A DNA stretch of 64,000 bases from Xaviernesmea oryzae (GTDB lineage Bacteria > Pseudomonadota > Alphaproteobacteria > Rhizobiales > Rhizobiaceae), in contig NZ_FXAF01000011.1 of NCBI RefSeq assembly GCF_900177415.1, positions 186,001-250,000 of the forward strand, read 5' to 3'. The number at the start of each line of letters is the position of its first letter. The stretch's first letter is position 1. This document shows, one piece after another, positions 1 through 8,684 of this stretch. The translations under genes and the position numbers were made by a program. A model generated the notes under the pieces. The model was not told where the DNA came from, made no database searches, and worked only from the letters and a program-made list of their open reading frames with translations.

Positions 1-23
1 GGGCTGGAGTTCGCAGCTTGCGT

Positions 24-74
24 CCTTCTCCCCGTCGAAACGGGGAGAAGGTGGCGGCAGCCGGATGAGGGGCA
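24..74. repeat. Intergenic palindromic repeat
   Basis: An 11-bp perfect stem (24-34 pairs with 41-51) closes a 6-nt loop and is followed by a conserved tail ending at about 74 (GGATGAGGGG). The same core, CCTTCTCCCC paired with GGGGAGAAGG, recurs near 25.7-26.0 kb, so this is one member of a dispersed family of the rhizobial intergenic mosaic type. It could fold in RNA, but no T-run follows it. Confidence 0.7.
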
Positions 75-144
75 TTCTCGATGTATTGCAGACGGGCGGC
101 CCACCGCCCATATCTTTCAGACTGGTTTTGGACGGGAGCATGAC

Positions 145-390
145 ATGGGTGTGGGTTGGATTGCAGCGATCATCATCGGCGGTCTGGCGGGTTGGCTCGC
201 CGGCATTCTGATGGGCCTCCGCTTCGGCGTTTTGATGAACATCGTGATCGGCATTGTCGGCGCGGTTCTTGCCAATGCCATCTTCGAAAGTGCCGATATC
301 CATGTCGCCAGCGGATGGCTGGGTTACCTGGTGCAGGGTTTCGTGGGCTCCTGCATTTTGCTATTCGTTGCCAAACTCGTCAGGAACTGA
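145..390 (+). CDS. GlsB/YeaQ/YmgE-type small membrane stress protein
   Basis: Small inner-membrane protein of 81 residues with three hydrophobic, glycine-rich segments (about 4-22, 29-46 and 57-77) and the GGLAGWLAG pattern of the transglycosylase-associated (GlsB/YeaQ/YmgE) family. Family members are often induced by general stress, but their biochemical role is unknown and the name does not imply enzyme activity. It stands alone between a palindromic repeat and lipA. A modest ribosome-binding sequence (GGGAG) lies 8 bases before the ATG. Family assignment is firm from composition and length; function is not. Confidence 0.85.
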   Translation: MGVGWIAAIIIGGLAGWLAGILMGLRFGVLMNIVIGIVGAVLANAIFESADIHVASGWLGYLVQGFVGSCILLFVAKLVRN

Positions 391-440
391 CGAAACTCCG
401 CTGCAGAACTTGAAAAGCAGGCGGTTGAAAGCAGGTTTTT

Positions 441-1415
441 ATGGTCACCATTCTCGACAGGACGACGCTCGGCGACGAAAAGCGCGTCCGCCATCCGGAA
501 AAGGCGCATCGCCCGGATACGGAAGTGCTGCGCAAGCCCGAATGGATCCGCGTGCGCGCGCCGGTCTCCAAGGGCTATATGGAAACCCGCTCGATCGTGA
601 AGGAAAACAAGCTGGTGACGGTCTGCGAGGAAGCGGGCTGCCCCAACATCGGCGAGTGCTGGGACAAGAAGCACGCCACCTTCATGATCATGGGCGAGAT
701 CTGCACCCGCGCCTGCGCCTTCTGCAACGTCGCGACCGGTCGGCCGAACGCCCTCGACATGGACGAGCCGGAAAACGTCGCCAAGGCCGTGAAGCAGATG
801 GGACTTTCCCATGTCGTCATCACCTCCGTCGATCGTGACGATCTGGAGGATGGCGGCGCCGAGCATTTCGAGAAGGTGATCTGGGCGATCCGCGCGGCGT
901 CTCCGATGACGACGATCGAGATCCTGACGCCCGACTTCCTGAAGAAGCCCGGAGCCTTGGAGCGCGTCGTGGCCGCAAAGCCCGACGTCTTCAACCACAA
1001 CATGGAAACGGTGGCCGGCAATTACCTCACGGTCCGCCCCGGCGCCCGCTATTTCCATTCCATCCGCCTGCTGCAGCGGGTGAAGGAGCTCGATCCGACC
1101 ATGTTCACCAAGTCGGGCATCATGGTTGGGCTCGGCGAGGAGCGCAACGAGGTACTGCAGCTGATGGACGACCTCAGAACCGCCGATGTCGATTTCCTGA
1201 CGATCGGCCAGTATCTCCAGCCGACCCGCAAGCACCACAAGGTCGAGCGCTTCGTCACGCCGGAGGAATTCAAGTCCTACGAGACGGTTGCCTATACCAA
1301 GGGTTTCCTGATGGTGTCGTCGAGCCCGCTGACCCGGTCGTCGCATCATGCCGGCGACGATTTCGCGCGCCTCAAGGCTGCGCGGGAGAAGAAGCTTCTG
1401 GCTGCCGCCGAATAA
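441..1415 (+). CDS. lipA: Lipoyl synthase
   Basis: Radical-SAM enzyme that inserts two sulfurs into octanoyl groups on the lipoyl domains of E2 subunits and GcvH, finishing lipoate synthesis in the cytoplasm. The 324-residue protein shows both iron-sulfur signatures: C62/C67/C73 for the auxiliary cluster and C88-x3-C92-x2-C95 for the radical-SAM cluster. The C-terminal RSSHHAGDD stretch contains the serine that ligates the auxiliary cluster in characterised enzymes. Length is normal for the family. The stop codon sits in the loop of a 9-bp hairpin (1401-1424) that may end transcription towards the convergent small gene. Confidence 0.97.
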   Translation: MVTILDRTTLGDEKRVRHPEKAHRPDTEVLRKPEWIRVRAPVSKGYMETRSIVKENKLVTVCEEAGCPNIGECWDKKHATFMIMGEICTRACAFCNVATGRPNALDMDEPENVAKAVKQMGLSHVVITSVDRDDLEDGGAEHFEKVIWAIRAASPMTTIEILTPDFLKKPGALERVVAAKPDVFNHNMETVAGNYLTVRPGARYFHSIRLLQRVKELDPTMFTKSGIMVGLGEERNEVLQLMDDLRTADVDFLTIGQYLQPTRKHHKVERFVTPEEFKSYETVAYTKGFLMVSSSPLTRSSHHAGDDFARLKAAREKKLLAAAE

Positions 1416-1447
1416 GGCGGCAGCATTCCCGGCCGCTTATTCGGCCG
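1401..1447. terminator. Paired hairpins over convergent stop codons
   Basis: GCTGCCGCC (1401-1409) pairs with GGCGGCAGC (1416-1424) around GAATAA, which carries the lipA stop. CGGCCG (1430-1435) pairs with CGGCCG (1442-1447) around CTTATT, which carries the stop of the opposing gene. Neither stem is followed by a strong T-run, so a role as bidirectional terminator is an inference. Confidence 0.4.
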
Positions 1448-1622
1448 CCTCGACCTTCTCGTTTTTGTTCTGGCCGCGCCGTCTCTCCCGCAGCGTGAAG
1501 CGGTGTCCGCGCGCTTCCCCCTTTGCCATCTCGATGAGATAGGCGAGCATCGGCAGTTGGTTCATGTCGGCGAGCTGCTTTGCGGATTCGAGCAGCTTTA
1601 TCATCTGCGAAAAATCGTCCAT
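1437..1622 (-). CDS. Small conserved hypothetical protein
   Basis: A 61-residue protein starting MDDFSQMIKLLES, with an amphipathic helical N-terminal half and a charged tail rich in Arg, Lys and Glu. I chose the ATG at 1622 because GGAAAGAAG lies just upstream; a longer reading frame to 1691 adds a proline-rich segment that does not look conserved. No catalytic motif is visible. It is convergent with lipA. Such short proteins occur beside lipA in related rhizobia from general recollection, but I cannot assign a function. Confidence 0.65.
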   Translation of the reverse strand: MDDFSQMIKLLESAKQLADMNQLPMLAYLIEMAKGEARGHRFTLRERRRGQNKNEKVEAAE

Positions 1623-1819
1623 GGATGCTTCTTTCCGGTGCGCCGGTTCTGCTGGTGGTTGAACGTGCCATTCTATGCCCGTTTGCGGCAATGGATCATT
1701 ACAACCGGATGAATCCTACATTAAATCCTGTTAATCCGAATGCCGCCCGGCACCGGCAAATGGCCGGCGATGACGGCAGCCATTCGAACCTTCCTGTCGC
1801 GACGCATTCGGCGGACCTC

Positions 1820-1825
1820 TATAAT
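1820..1825 (+). promoter_or_regulatory. Candidate -10 box before the P-loop kinase gene
   Basis: TATAAT matches the -10 consensus perfectly and lies about 90 bases before the ATG at 1916. A good -35 box is not obvious 17 bases upstream. It is therefore only a candidate promoter. Confidence 0.3.
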
Positions 1826-1915
1826 ACCCTCTTCGCAAGATTGAAATCCTCCTGTCATCAAGAGTGGTTACGGCCATCGGCGGCGGATCGGAGCCTGATT
1901 CTCGGGGGAACCACG

Positions 1916-2506
1916 ATGGACATCAAATCTGGCTCGAATGCGATCCAGTACGTAGGAATTCGGGAGGCGGCCGACAAGCTCCGGCACGCGGATAGAATTC
2001 TGGTGATCGGCTGTTCGGGCGGCGGAAAATCGACGCTGTCGCAGAAGATCGCCCGCCGTTTCGGTCTCGGCTATATCTCGATCGACCGGGACGTTCTGTG
2101 GCTGCCGGGCTGGGTGCAGCGGGAAAAGGGCGAACAGTTCCGCCTCATCAGGGAACTGATAGCTCAAGATCGCTGGATCATGGATGGCACCAATACCTCG
2201 ACCTTCGATATCCGCGTGCCGCGCAGCGATCTCGTCATCTGGGTGCACATGCCGCGCTTACTCTGCGTCTGGGGCATTTTGAGCCGCTGGGCAAGGAACC
2301 GGGGCGGAACCCGCCCGGAGATGGCGCCCGGTTGCCCCGAGAAGATAGATTTCGATTTCTTCCGGTTCGTCTGGACCTGGGAGAGGGTCTATGGACCACG
2401 TGTCCTTGCGGGGCTTGAGAAATATGCCGGCGACAAGCCGGTTCTGGTGTTGAAATCGCGCCGCCAGGTGCGCGATCTCCTTGATCTTGTCGGAGCGGGC
2501 GCTTAA
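1916..2506 (+). CDS. P-loop kinase of the adenylate kinase/FlaR-like group
   Basis: A 196-residue P-loop NTPase. Walker A is GCSGGGKST (residues 32-40), followed by a D-R-D motif (YISIDRDVLW) and an arginine-rich lid-like segment, as in the 'topology modulation protein FlaR-related' and shikimate/adenylate kinase-like families. The substrate is unknown. The ATG at 1916 is preceded by GGGGGAA; upstream codons in the same frame (from 1580) overlap the small opposing gene and look non-coding. It is followed by the RatA-like gene after only 9 bases, so the two are probably co-transcribed. Confidence 0.75.
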   Translation: MDIKSGSNAIQYVGIREAADKLRHADRILVIGCSGGGKSTLSQKIARRFGLGYISIDRDVLWLPGWVQREKGEQFRLIRELIAQDRWIMDGTNTSTFDIRVPRSDLVIWVHMPRLLCVWGILSRWARNRGGTRPEMAPGCPEKIDFDFFRFVWTWERVYGPRVLAGLEKYAGDKPVLVLKSRRQVRDLLDLVGAGA

Positions 2507-2515
2507 CTCCGCATT

Positions 2516-2971
2516 ATGCCGAAGTTCGAAATCCGCCGTCCCGTGAAGCACAGCGCCGAAGAGATGTACGCGCTCGTCGCCGATATCGAGAAGTATCCGC
2601 AATTCCTGCCGCTCTGCGAAGCGCTGGCGATCCGCTCCCGAAAGGAGCGCGACGGCAAGACGCTCCTCGTGGCGGACATGACGGTGGGCTACAAGGCGAT
2701 CCGCGAGACCTTCACCACCCAGGTCCTGCTCAACCCGGCCGAACAGGCGATCGACGTGAAATATATCGAGGGACCGTTCAAGTATCTGGAAAACCGCTGG
2801 CGCTTCGAGCCGTCCGCGAGCGGCTCTCCGGATGCCTGCGTCGTGCATTTCTTCATCGACTACGAGTTCAAGAGCATGATTTTGGGCGCTCTGATGGGCT
2901 CGATGTTCGACCGCGCCTTCCGCATGTTCGCCGAGGCCTTCGAGGCGCGGGCCGACAAGATCTACGCCTGA
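2516..2971 (+). CDS. RatA/Coq10-family START-like protein
   Basis: A 151-residue single-domain START/polyketide-cyclase-like protein. The N-terminus (MPKFEIRRPVKHSAEEMY) and the VADIEKYPQFLPLC motif are typical of the RatA/COQ10 family. Mitochondrial Coq10 binds coenzyme Q and supports respiration; E. coli RatA was described as a ribosome-association toxin. In alphaproteobacteria a quinone-related role is the more likely one. Its 3' end overlaps the opposing cinA-like gene by 10 bases. Length is complete. Confidence 0.85.
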   Translation: MPKFEIRRPVKHSAEEMYALVADIEKYPQFLPLCEALAIRSRKERDGKTLLVADMTVGYKAIRETFTTQVLLNPAEQAIDVKYIEGPFKYLENRWRFEPSASGSPDACVVHFFIDYEFKSMILGALMGSMFDRAFRMFAEAFEARADKIYA

Positions 2972-3462
2972 GCGGCTTCCACCAGCATCTGAAGCGCCGT
3001 CCGGACGGTCGCAAGCCGCACTTCGGTCCGGCCGATATCGCCATAGCGCATCTCCCGGTGCAGGATCGTGCCCGACCGGCTCCGGGCGGCGAGATGCACG
3101 AGGCCGACCGGCTTGTCCGCCGAGCCTCCGCCGGGACCGGCAATGCCCGTCACCGCGACCGCCGCCCACGCCCGCGACCGGAACAGCGCGCCATGCACCA
3201 TCTGCAGCGCCGTTTCCTTCGAGACGGCGCCATGCGTGGCGAGCGTCGCTTCCGTGACGCCCAGCAGGTCCGTCTTCGCCTGGTTCGTATAGGTGACGAA
3301 GCCGCGGTCGACGACGGCCGACGAGCCGGAAATCTCCGTGAGCGCGCCGGCGATCAGTCCACCGGTGCAGGATTCGGCCGTGGCGACCATCAGTCCACGG
3401 GCGGAGAAGTCCGAAACGATCCGCCGGGCCTGCTCTTCGATATCGGCGGGAAACAGGCTCAT
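2962..3462 (-). CDS. CinA C-terminal domain amidase (PncC-like)
   Basis: A 166-residue stand-alone CinA C-terminal domain. It has the ATAESCTGGLIAG signature and the later TGIAGPGGGSADKPVG motif of nicotinamide-mononucleotide deamidases (PncC), which return NMN to the NAD pool as nicotinate mononucleotide. The start at 3462 is fixed by an ATGA overlap with the ispDF stop, so it is translationally coupled to ispDF. There is no N-terminal MoaB-like CinA domain, which is the usual state in rhizobia. Confidence 0.85.
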   Translation of the reverse strand: MSLFPADIEEQARRIVSDFSARGLMVATAESCTGGLIAGALTEISGSSAVVDRGFVTYTNQAKTDLLGVTEATLATHGAVSKETALQMVHGALFRSRAWAAVAVTGIAGPGGGSADKPVGLVHLAARSRSGTILHREMRYGDIGRTEVRLATVRTALQMLVEAAQA

Positions 3463-4667
3463 GCCGCATCTCCGCGGTAGACGACCGTCGCGGTCGCGAT
3501 CGCCGCGATCCCTTCGCGTCGCCCGACGAAGCCGATCTTCTCGTTGGTGGTCGCCTTGACGGAGCAGCGGTCGACGGAAATGCCGAGGATGTCCGCCAGG
3601 TTCTCGCGCATCGCCTGCCGGTGCGGCGCGATCTTCGGCGCCTCGGCGATCAGCGAGATATCCGCATTCATGATCGTGCCGCCGCGCTCGCGCACCACCT
3701 TTGCCGCGTGGTCGAGGAAGATCTTCGAAGGCGTACCCCGCCACTGCATGTCGGACGGGGGAAAGTGATCGCCGATGTCGCCGGCGCCGCAGGTGGCGAG
3801 CAGCGCGTCGGTCAGCGCATGCAGGGCTACATCCGCATCCGAATGGCCGCTGAGCTTCTGGTCGTGCGGAATGAACACGCCGCAGAGCGTCACCCCGTCA
3901 CCGGCTTCGAGTTGGTGCACGTCGTAGCCGTTGCCGGTCCTGACGTCGGGCAACGTGTTAAGCGAAAGTTTTTCGTCGGCCATGGCGATGTCCCGCTTCA
4001 CGGTGAGCTTGATATTGTCGACCGAGCCTTCGACCAGCGTCACGGCCAGACCGGCCCATTCGGCGATCGAGGCATCGTCGGTGAAATCCTCGCGGCGCAG
4101 CGCCGCCGCCTTTTCATGCGCCGTGCGGATCGCCGAAAGAACGAAGCTTTGCGGCGTCTGGGCCGCATAGAGGCCGGCGCGCGGTACCGTCTCGTGCACC
4201 AGTCCGTCGGCGCCGCCGCGCTTCAGCGTATCGGTGACGGGCATGGCCGGCAGCACGCCCTCCTGTCCCTGATCGAGAGCCGTGGCGATGCGGTCGAGGA
4301 TCCCGTGATCGACGAAGGGCCGCGCCGCGTCGTGGATCATCACGTGGGTCGCCTCGGCGGCGGAAAGCGCCTTGAGGCCCTCGTAGACCGAGCGCTGCCG
4401 CGTTTCGCCGCCGAATGTGGTGACGACCCTTTCGATACCCGGAAGCGCGCCGGTCGCTGCCGCAAACAGAGCCTCGTCGTCGGGGTGGATGACCACCACG
4501 ATCGGTCCGCTGCGGGGCCAGGTGAGGAATTGCCGGAGCGTATGGGCGATGACCGGCCGCCCGCCGATCCGCCTGTATTGCTTCGGGCCGTCGTCCGGCG
4601 ATCCGGCCCGTTCGCCGCGGCCGGCGGCGACAATGACGATACCGATTGTCATGGTTCTGTCGTCCAT
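3459..4667 (-). CDS. ispDF: Bifunctional IspD/IspF isoprenoid enzyme
   Basis: Fusion of 2-C-methyl-D-erythritol 4-phosphate cytidylyltransferase (about residues 1-230) with 2-C-methyl-D-erythritol 2,4-cyclodiphosphate synthase (about 240-402), two non-consecutive steps of the MEP isoprenoid pathway. The IspD part shows VAAGRGERAG and the PKQY lysine region. The IspF part shows GYDVHQL and SGHSDADVALHALTDA with its metal-binding Asp and His residues. This fusion is characteristic of many alphaproteobacteria. The ATG at 4667 is used; an in-frame ATG at 4652 is possible. The gene overlaps the cinA-like gene downstream. Confidence 0.96.
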   Translation of the reverse strand: MDDRTMTIGIVIVAAGRGERAGSPDDGPKQYRRIGGRPVIAHTLRQFLTWPRSGPIVVVIHPDDEALFAAATGALPGIERVVTTFGGETRQRSVYEGLKALSAAEATHVMIHDAARPFVDHGILDRIATALDQGQEGVLPAMPVTDTLKRGGADGLVHETVPRAGLYAAQTPQSFVLSAIRTAHEKAAALRREDFTDDASIAEWAGLAVTLVEGSVDNIKLTVKRDIAMADEKLSLNTLPDVRTGNGYDVHQLEAGDGVTLCGVFIPHDQKLSGHSDADVALHALTDALLATCGAGDIGDHFPPSDMQWRGTPSKIFLDHAAKVVRERGGTIMNADISLIAEAPKIAPHRQAMRENLADILGISVDRCSVKATTNEKIGFVGRREGIAAIATATVVYRGDAA

Positions 4668-4823
4668 AGGCCTTAACCGCTGCTGCGACCGCTGAAAGGA
4701 TTGACAGGCGGAGAACTATAGAATGAAAAGCCTGATTTCCAGCAGGCCGCTCAAAAATAACGCAGTTCCGGAATTGCTCTTGGCAAATGCCCGAGACCTG
4801 AATAAAAATAGTGCAATTACCTC

Positions 4824-5843
4824 ATGTGCCCGAAAGATCACCATTTGCGTTTCCAGGATCTTGCCACGCCCTTCCAGATCGGACCGGTCGCCATAAGAAA
4901 TCGCGTCGTCCTGGCCCCGATGTCCGGCGTCACCGATCTGCCGTTCAGACGGCTTGCCTGGCGTTTCGGCGCCGGGCTCGTCGTGACGGAAATGGTCGCA
5001 AGCCGGGAACTCGTCCTGAACCGCGGCGAATCATGGGCGCGGCTGAAGGGCGCGGGTATCTCGCCGCATATGGTCCAGCTTGCCGGCCGCGAGGCCCACT
5101 GGATGGCGGAGGCCGCGAAGATCGCCGCCGATAACGGCGCCGACATCATCGACATCAACATGGGTTGCCCGGCCAAGAAGGTGACGGGCGGTTATTCCGG
5201 CTCTGCGCTGATGCGCGATCCCGATCACGCGCTGTCGCTGATCGAGGCGACCGTGAATGCCGTTTCCGTCCCCGTGACGCTCAAGATGCGGCTCGGCTGG
5301 GACGGGAATTCCATCAACGCGCCGGAGATCGCCCGCCGGGCGGAAAATGCCGGCATCCGGCTCGTCACCATCCATGGCCGCACCCGCATGCAGTTCTACG
5401 AGGGCAGGGCGGATTGGGATGCGATCCGCCTGGTGCGCGATGCCGTCTCCATCCCGCTGGTCGCCAATGGCGACGTCGAATCGCCGGAGGACGCCGCGGA
5501 AATCCTGAAGCGCTCGGGCGCCGATGCGGTCATGGTCGGCCGCGGCGCGCAAGGCCGTCCCTGGCATATCGGCTGGCTTGCCGGCCATGCCGCGCCGTCC
5601 CGGGCAAAGATCGCCGGCCTCGTCGTCGAACATTACGAGGCGATGCTGGAGCTTTACGGCCGCGAGCCGGGGCTGCGCCACGCCAGAAAGCATCTCGGCT
5701 GGTATCTTGACCGCTTCGCGCCGGACCTGCCCGTGGAAGAAAAGGCTGCCATCATGATCTCGAAGGACCCGGCCGAGGTTTCGCGCCGGATGACGGACGC
5801 GCTGACCGGAGAAGCAGCGGCCACGCGCAAGGAGGCCGCATGA
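4824..5843 (+). CDS. dusB: tRNA-dihydrouridine synthase (NifR3 type)
   Basis: FMN-dependent reductase that makes dihydrouridine in the D-loop of tRNAs. The 339-residue protein has the N-terminal LAPMSGVTDLPFR FMN-binding motif, the MGCPAKKV motif with the catalytic cysteine (near residue 114), and MVGRGAQGRPW near the C-terminal end of the barrel. It is the first gene of the classical nifR3-ntrB-ntrC operon of alphaproteobacteria; its TGA overlaps the ntrB ATG. The upstream ribosome-binding site is weak. The divergent gap to ispDF is 156 bases and I could not identify an NtrC site in it. Confidence 0.95.
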   Translation: MCPKDHHLRFQDLATPFQIGPVAIRNRVVLAPMSGVTDLPFRRLAWRFGAGLVVTEMVASRELVLNRGESWARLKGAGISPHMVQLAGREAHWMAEAAKIAADNGADIIDINMGCPAKKVTGGYSGSALMRDPDHALSLIEATVNAVSVPVTLKMRLGWDGNSINAPEIARRAENAGIRLVTIHGRTRMQFYEGRADWDAIRLVRDAVSIPLVANGDVESPEDAAEILKRSGADAVMVGRGAQGRPWHIGWLAGHAAPSRAKIAGLVVEHYEAMLELYGREPGLRHARKHLGWYLDRFAPDLPVEEKAAIMISKDPAEVSRRMTDALTGEAAATRKEAA

Positions 5844-7000
5844 CGAAGTCGCCGGGATCAAATGGCGGGCAGGAGGCCGCGAGCGGCAATGTGCTCGCCA
5901 TGGCCGTTCTCAATTCGGTGCAGAACCCGGTGATCCTGGTCGATGCGGCCGGCAGGGTCGCCTTCGCGAATTGGGAGGCGGAGGCCTTTTTCGGCGCCAG
6001 CGCCGCCCATCTTGCGAAGAACAGGATTTCCACCTTCATCCCCTTCGGCAGCCCGCTTCTGGCGCTGATCGACCAGGTGCGCGAGCGCAAGGCGCCCGTC
6101 AACGAATACCGCGTCGATCTCTCTTCGCCGCGTCTCGGCCAGGACAAGCTGGTCGATCTCTATGTCGCGCCGGTCGTCAGCGAGCCGGGTTCGGTCGTGG
6201 TCGTCTTTCAGGAGCGCTCCATGGCGGACAAGATCGACCGCCAGCTCACCCATCGCGCCGCCGCCCGCTCGGTCACCGGCCTTGCCTCCATGCTGGCGCA
6301 TGAGATCAAGAACCCGCTTTCGGGCATCCGCGGCGCCGCCCAGCTTCTCGAAACTTCCGTGCCGGACGAGGACCGCGCCCTGACGCGGCTCATCTGCGAC
6401 GAGACCGACCGCATCGTCTCCCTGGTCGACCGTATGGAAGTCTTCTCCGACGAGCGCCCGGTGGATCGCATCGCCCTCAACATCCATTCCGTGCTGGATC
6501 ATGTGAAGGCGATCGCCAAGGCGGGTTTCGCCCGCAACATCAAGATTTCGGAATTGTACGACCCTTCGCTGCCGCCGGTCTATGCCAACCGCGACCAGCT
6601 CGTGCAGGTCTTCCTGAACCTCATCAAGAACGCCGCCGAGGCGATCGGCGACCAGCCGGACGGCGAGATCATGCTGACGACCGCCTATCGTCCCGGCATC
6701 AGGCTCTCGGTCGCCGGCACGCGCGAGAAGATTTCGCTGCCGCTCGAATTCTGCGTCATCGACAACGGTCCAGGCGTGCCGGCCGATCTCGTGCCGCACC
6801 TCTTCGATCCCTTCATCACCACCAAGACCAACGGCTCCGGTTTGGGCCTTGCGCTGGTGGCCAAGATTATCGGCGCCCATGGCGGTATCGTCGAATGCGA
6901 CAGCCAGTCACGCCGCACCACGTTCCGTGTTCTGATGCCCATGCACAAGGAAGAGACCGGCGACGGCCGCGCCTTGAACTCCACAGGAAGTGAAAAATGA
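5840..7000 (+). CDS. ntrB: Nitrogen-regulation sensor kinase NtrB
   Basis: Cytoplasmic histidine kinase that phosphorylates or dephosphorylates NtrC according to nitrogen status signalled by PII. An N-terminal PAS domain covers about residues 20-130. The H-box is HEIKNPLSGIRG with the phospho-accepting H154, followed by N-box and G-box (DNGPGVP, GSGLGLALV). No membrane segment is seen. At 386 residues it is full length. Its start overlaps the dusB stop and its stop overlaps the ntrC start (ATGA in each case), so the three genes are translationally coupled. Confidence 0.97.
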   Translation: MTKSPGSNGGQEAASGNVLAMAVLNSVQNPVILVDAAGRVAFANWEAEAFFGASAAHLAKNRISTFIPFGSPLLALIDQVRERKAPVNEYRVDLSSPRLGQDKLVDLYVAPVVSEPGSVVVVFQERSMADKIDRQLTHRAAARSVTGLASMLAHEIKNPLSGIRGAAQLLETSVPDEDRALTRLICDETDRIVSLVDRMEVFSDERPVDRIALNIHSVLDHVKAIAKAGFARNIKISELYDPSLPPVYANRDQLVQVFLNLIKNAAEAIGDQPDGEIMLTTAYRPGIRLSVAGTREKISLPLEFCVIDNGPGVPADLVPHLFDPFITTKTNGSGLGLALVAKIIGAHGGIVECDSQSRRTTFRVLMPMHKEETGDGRALNSTGSEK

Positions 7001-8448
7001 CTGCCACGATCCTTGTCGCCGACGACGACGCGGCCATCCGCACCGTATTGAACCAGGCTTTGACCAGGGCGGGCTATGAGGTACGCATCACCTCCAATGC
7101 GGCTACCCTCTGGCGCTGGATTTCGGCCGGGGACGGGGATCTCGTCGTTACCGACGTAGTGATGCCGGACGAGAACGCCTTCGATCTCCTGCCGCGCATC
7201 AAGAAGGCCCGGCCGGAGCTTCCTGTCCTCGTCATGAGCGCCCAGAACACCTTTATGACGGCGATCAAGGCGTCGGAAAAGGGCGCCTACGACTACCTGC
7301 CGAAGCCGTTCGATCTGACCGAGCTCATCGCCATTATCGGCCGGGCGCTTGCCGAACCGAAGCGCAAGCCGGCCCGCCTCGACGACGACATGCAGGACGG
7401 CATGCCGCTCGTCGGCCGCTCCGCCGCCATGCAGGAAATCTACCGGGTGCTCGCCCGCCTCATGCAGACGGACCTGACGCTGATGATCACGGGCGAATCG
7501 GGAACGGGCAAGGAGCTCGTCGCCCGCGCGCTGCACGATTACGGCAAGCGCCGCAACGGCCCGTTCGTGGCGATCAACATGGCCGCGATCCCGCGCGATC
7601 TCATCGAATCGGAACTCTTCGGTCACGAGAAGGGCGCCTTCACCGGTGCGCAGAGCCGTTCCACCGGCCGTTTCGAGCAGGCCGAAGGCGGCACGCTCTT
7701 CCTCGACGAGATCGGCGACATGCCGATGGACGCCCAGACGCGCCTCCTGCGCGTCCTGCAGCAGGGCGAATACACGACCGTCGGCGGCCGCACGCCCATC
7801 CGTACGGACGTGCGCATCGTCGCGGCGACCAACAAGGACCTGAAACAGCTCATCAACCAGGGTCTCTTCCGCGAGGACCTCTATTACCGCCTGAACGTCG
7901 TGCCGCTGCGTCTGCCGCCGCTGCGCGACCGGGCCGAGGACATTCCCGATCTCGTCCGCCATTTCATGCAGATGGCCGAAAAGGAAGGCCTCGATTCCAA
8001 GCGCTTCGACAACGAGGCGCTGGACCTCATGAAGGCCTATGCCTGGCCGGGCAACGTCCGCGAGCTGGAAAACCTCGTCCGCCGCCTGATGGCGCTCTAT
8101 CCGCAGGACGTCATCACCCGCGAGATCATCGAGGCGGAGCTCCGCTCCGATGTCCCGGACAGTCCGATCGACAAGATGGGGGCGCGTCCGGGTTCGCTCA
8201 CCATCGCGCAGGCCGTCGAGGAGAACATGCGGACCTATTTCGCGAGCTTCGGCGACAACCTGCCGCCGCCTGGCCTCTATGACCGGGTGCTCACCGAAAT
8301 GGAGTATCCGCTGATTCTCGCGGCACTCACCGCCACCCGCGGCAACCAGATCAAGGCGGCCGATCTGCTGGGCCTCAACCGCAACACGCTGCGCAAGAAG
8401 ATCCGCGAACTGGGCGTCTCGGTCTATCGCAGCTCCCGCAGCGCCTGA
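6997..8448 (+). CDS. ntrC: Nitrogen-regulation response regulator NtrC
   Basis: Sigma-54-dependent activator of nitrogen-assimilation genes. The receiver domain has its phosphorylation site at D53 (VVTDVVMPDE). The AAA+ domain has Walker A GESGTGKE (about 166-173), an intact GAFTGA sigma-54 contact loop (213-218) and FLDEIGDMP Walker B. The C-terminal Fis-type helix-turn-helix (NQIKAADLLGLNRNTLRKKI) binds DNA. The protein is complete at 483 residues. It is coupled to ntrB by an ATGA overlap and followed by a 236-base gap before ntrY. Confidence 0.97.
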   Translation: MTATILVADDDAAIRTVLNQALTRAGYEVRITSNAATLWRWISAGDGDLVVTDVVMPDENAFDLLPRIKKARPELPVLVMSAQNTFMTAIKASEKGAYDYLPKPFDLTELIAIIGRALAEPKRKPARLDDDMQDGMPLVGRSAAMQEIYRVLARLMQTDLTLMITGESGTGKELVARALHDYGKRRNGPFVAINMAAIPRDLIESELFGHEKGAFTGAQSRSTGRFEQAEGGTLFLDEIGDMPMDAQTRLLRVLQQGEYTTVGGRTPIRTDVRIVAATNKDLKQLINQGLFREDLYYRLNVVPLRLPPLRDRAEDIPDLVRHFMQMAEKEGLDSKRFDNEALDLMKAYAWPGNVRELENLVRRLMALYPQDVITREIIEAELRSDVPDSPIDKMGARPGSLTIAQAVEENMRTYFASFGDNLPPPGLYDRVLTEMEYPLILAALTATRGNQIKAADLLGLNRNTLRKKIRELGVSVYRSSRSA

Positions 8449-8485
8449 TTCCTGATCGCCGGTCGGGAACTTTGTTCCAGACTTC

Positions 8486-8514
8486 TTGACACCCTCGATA
8501 CATCGTTGCATTTT
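8486..8514 (+). promoter_or_regulatory. Candidate promoter for ntrYX
   Basis: TTGACA (8486-8491), preceded by CT as in the alphaproteobacterial CTTGAC -35 box, is followed after 17 bases by CATTTT, a poor -10. It lies in the 236-base ntrC-ntrY gap, which otherwise contains GGAAC-TTT-GTTCC (near 8467), a short inverted repeat of unknown meaning. The leader to the ntrY ATG would be about 165 bases. Confidence 0.35.
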
Positions 8515-8684
8515 CGCCACAATGCGTTGCTTAAAGGTCACGCAGAGCTTGGCGAATGCTCGACGGAGTGGCGGCCGTTGAGGGGATTTAGCCAGGTCTT
8601 TTCCGGGAAGTTGCTGTCGCTTCGCTTGGGTTTCACCGGGTTGAAACGATCTCCCGCGGGGAATTTGGGGATCGGAGTGGATCG

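Noticed and set aside
4668..4823. NtrC-binding or sigma-54 site before dusB-ntrBC
   Set aside because: I found neither a TGCAC-type NtrC palindrome nor a convincing GG-N10-GC sigma-54 core in the gap.
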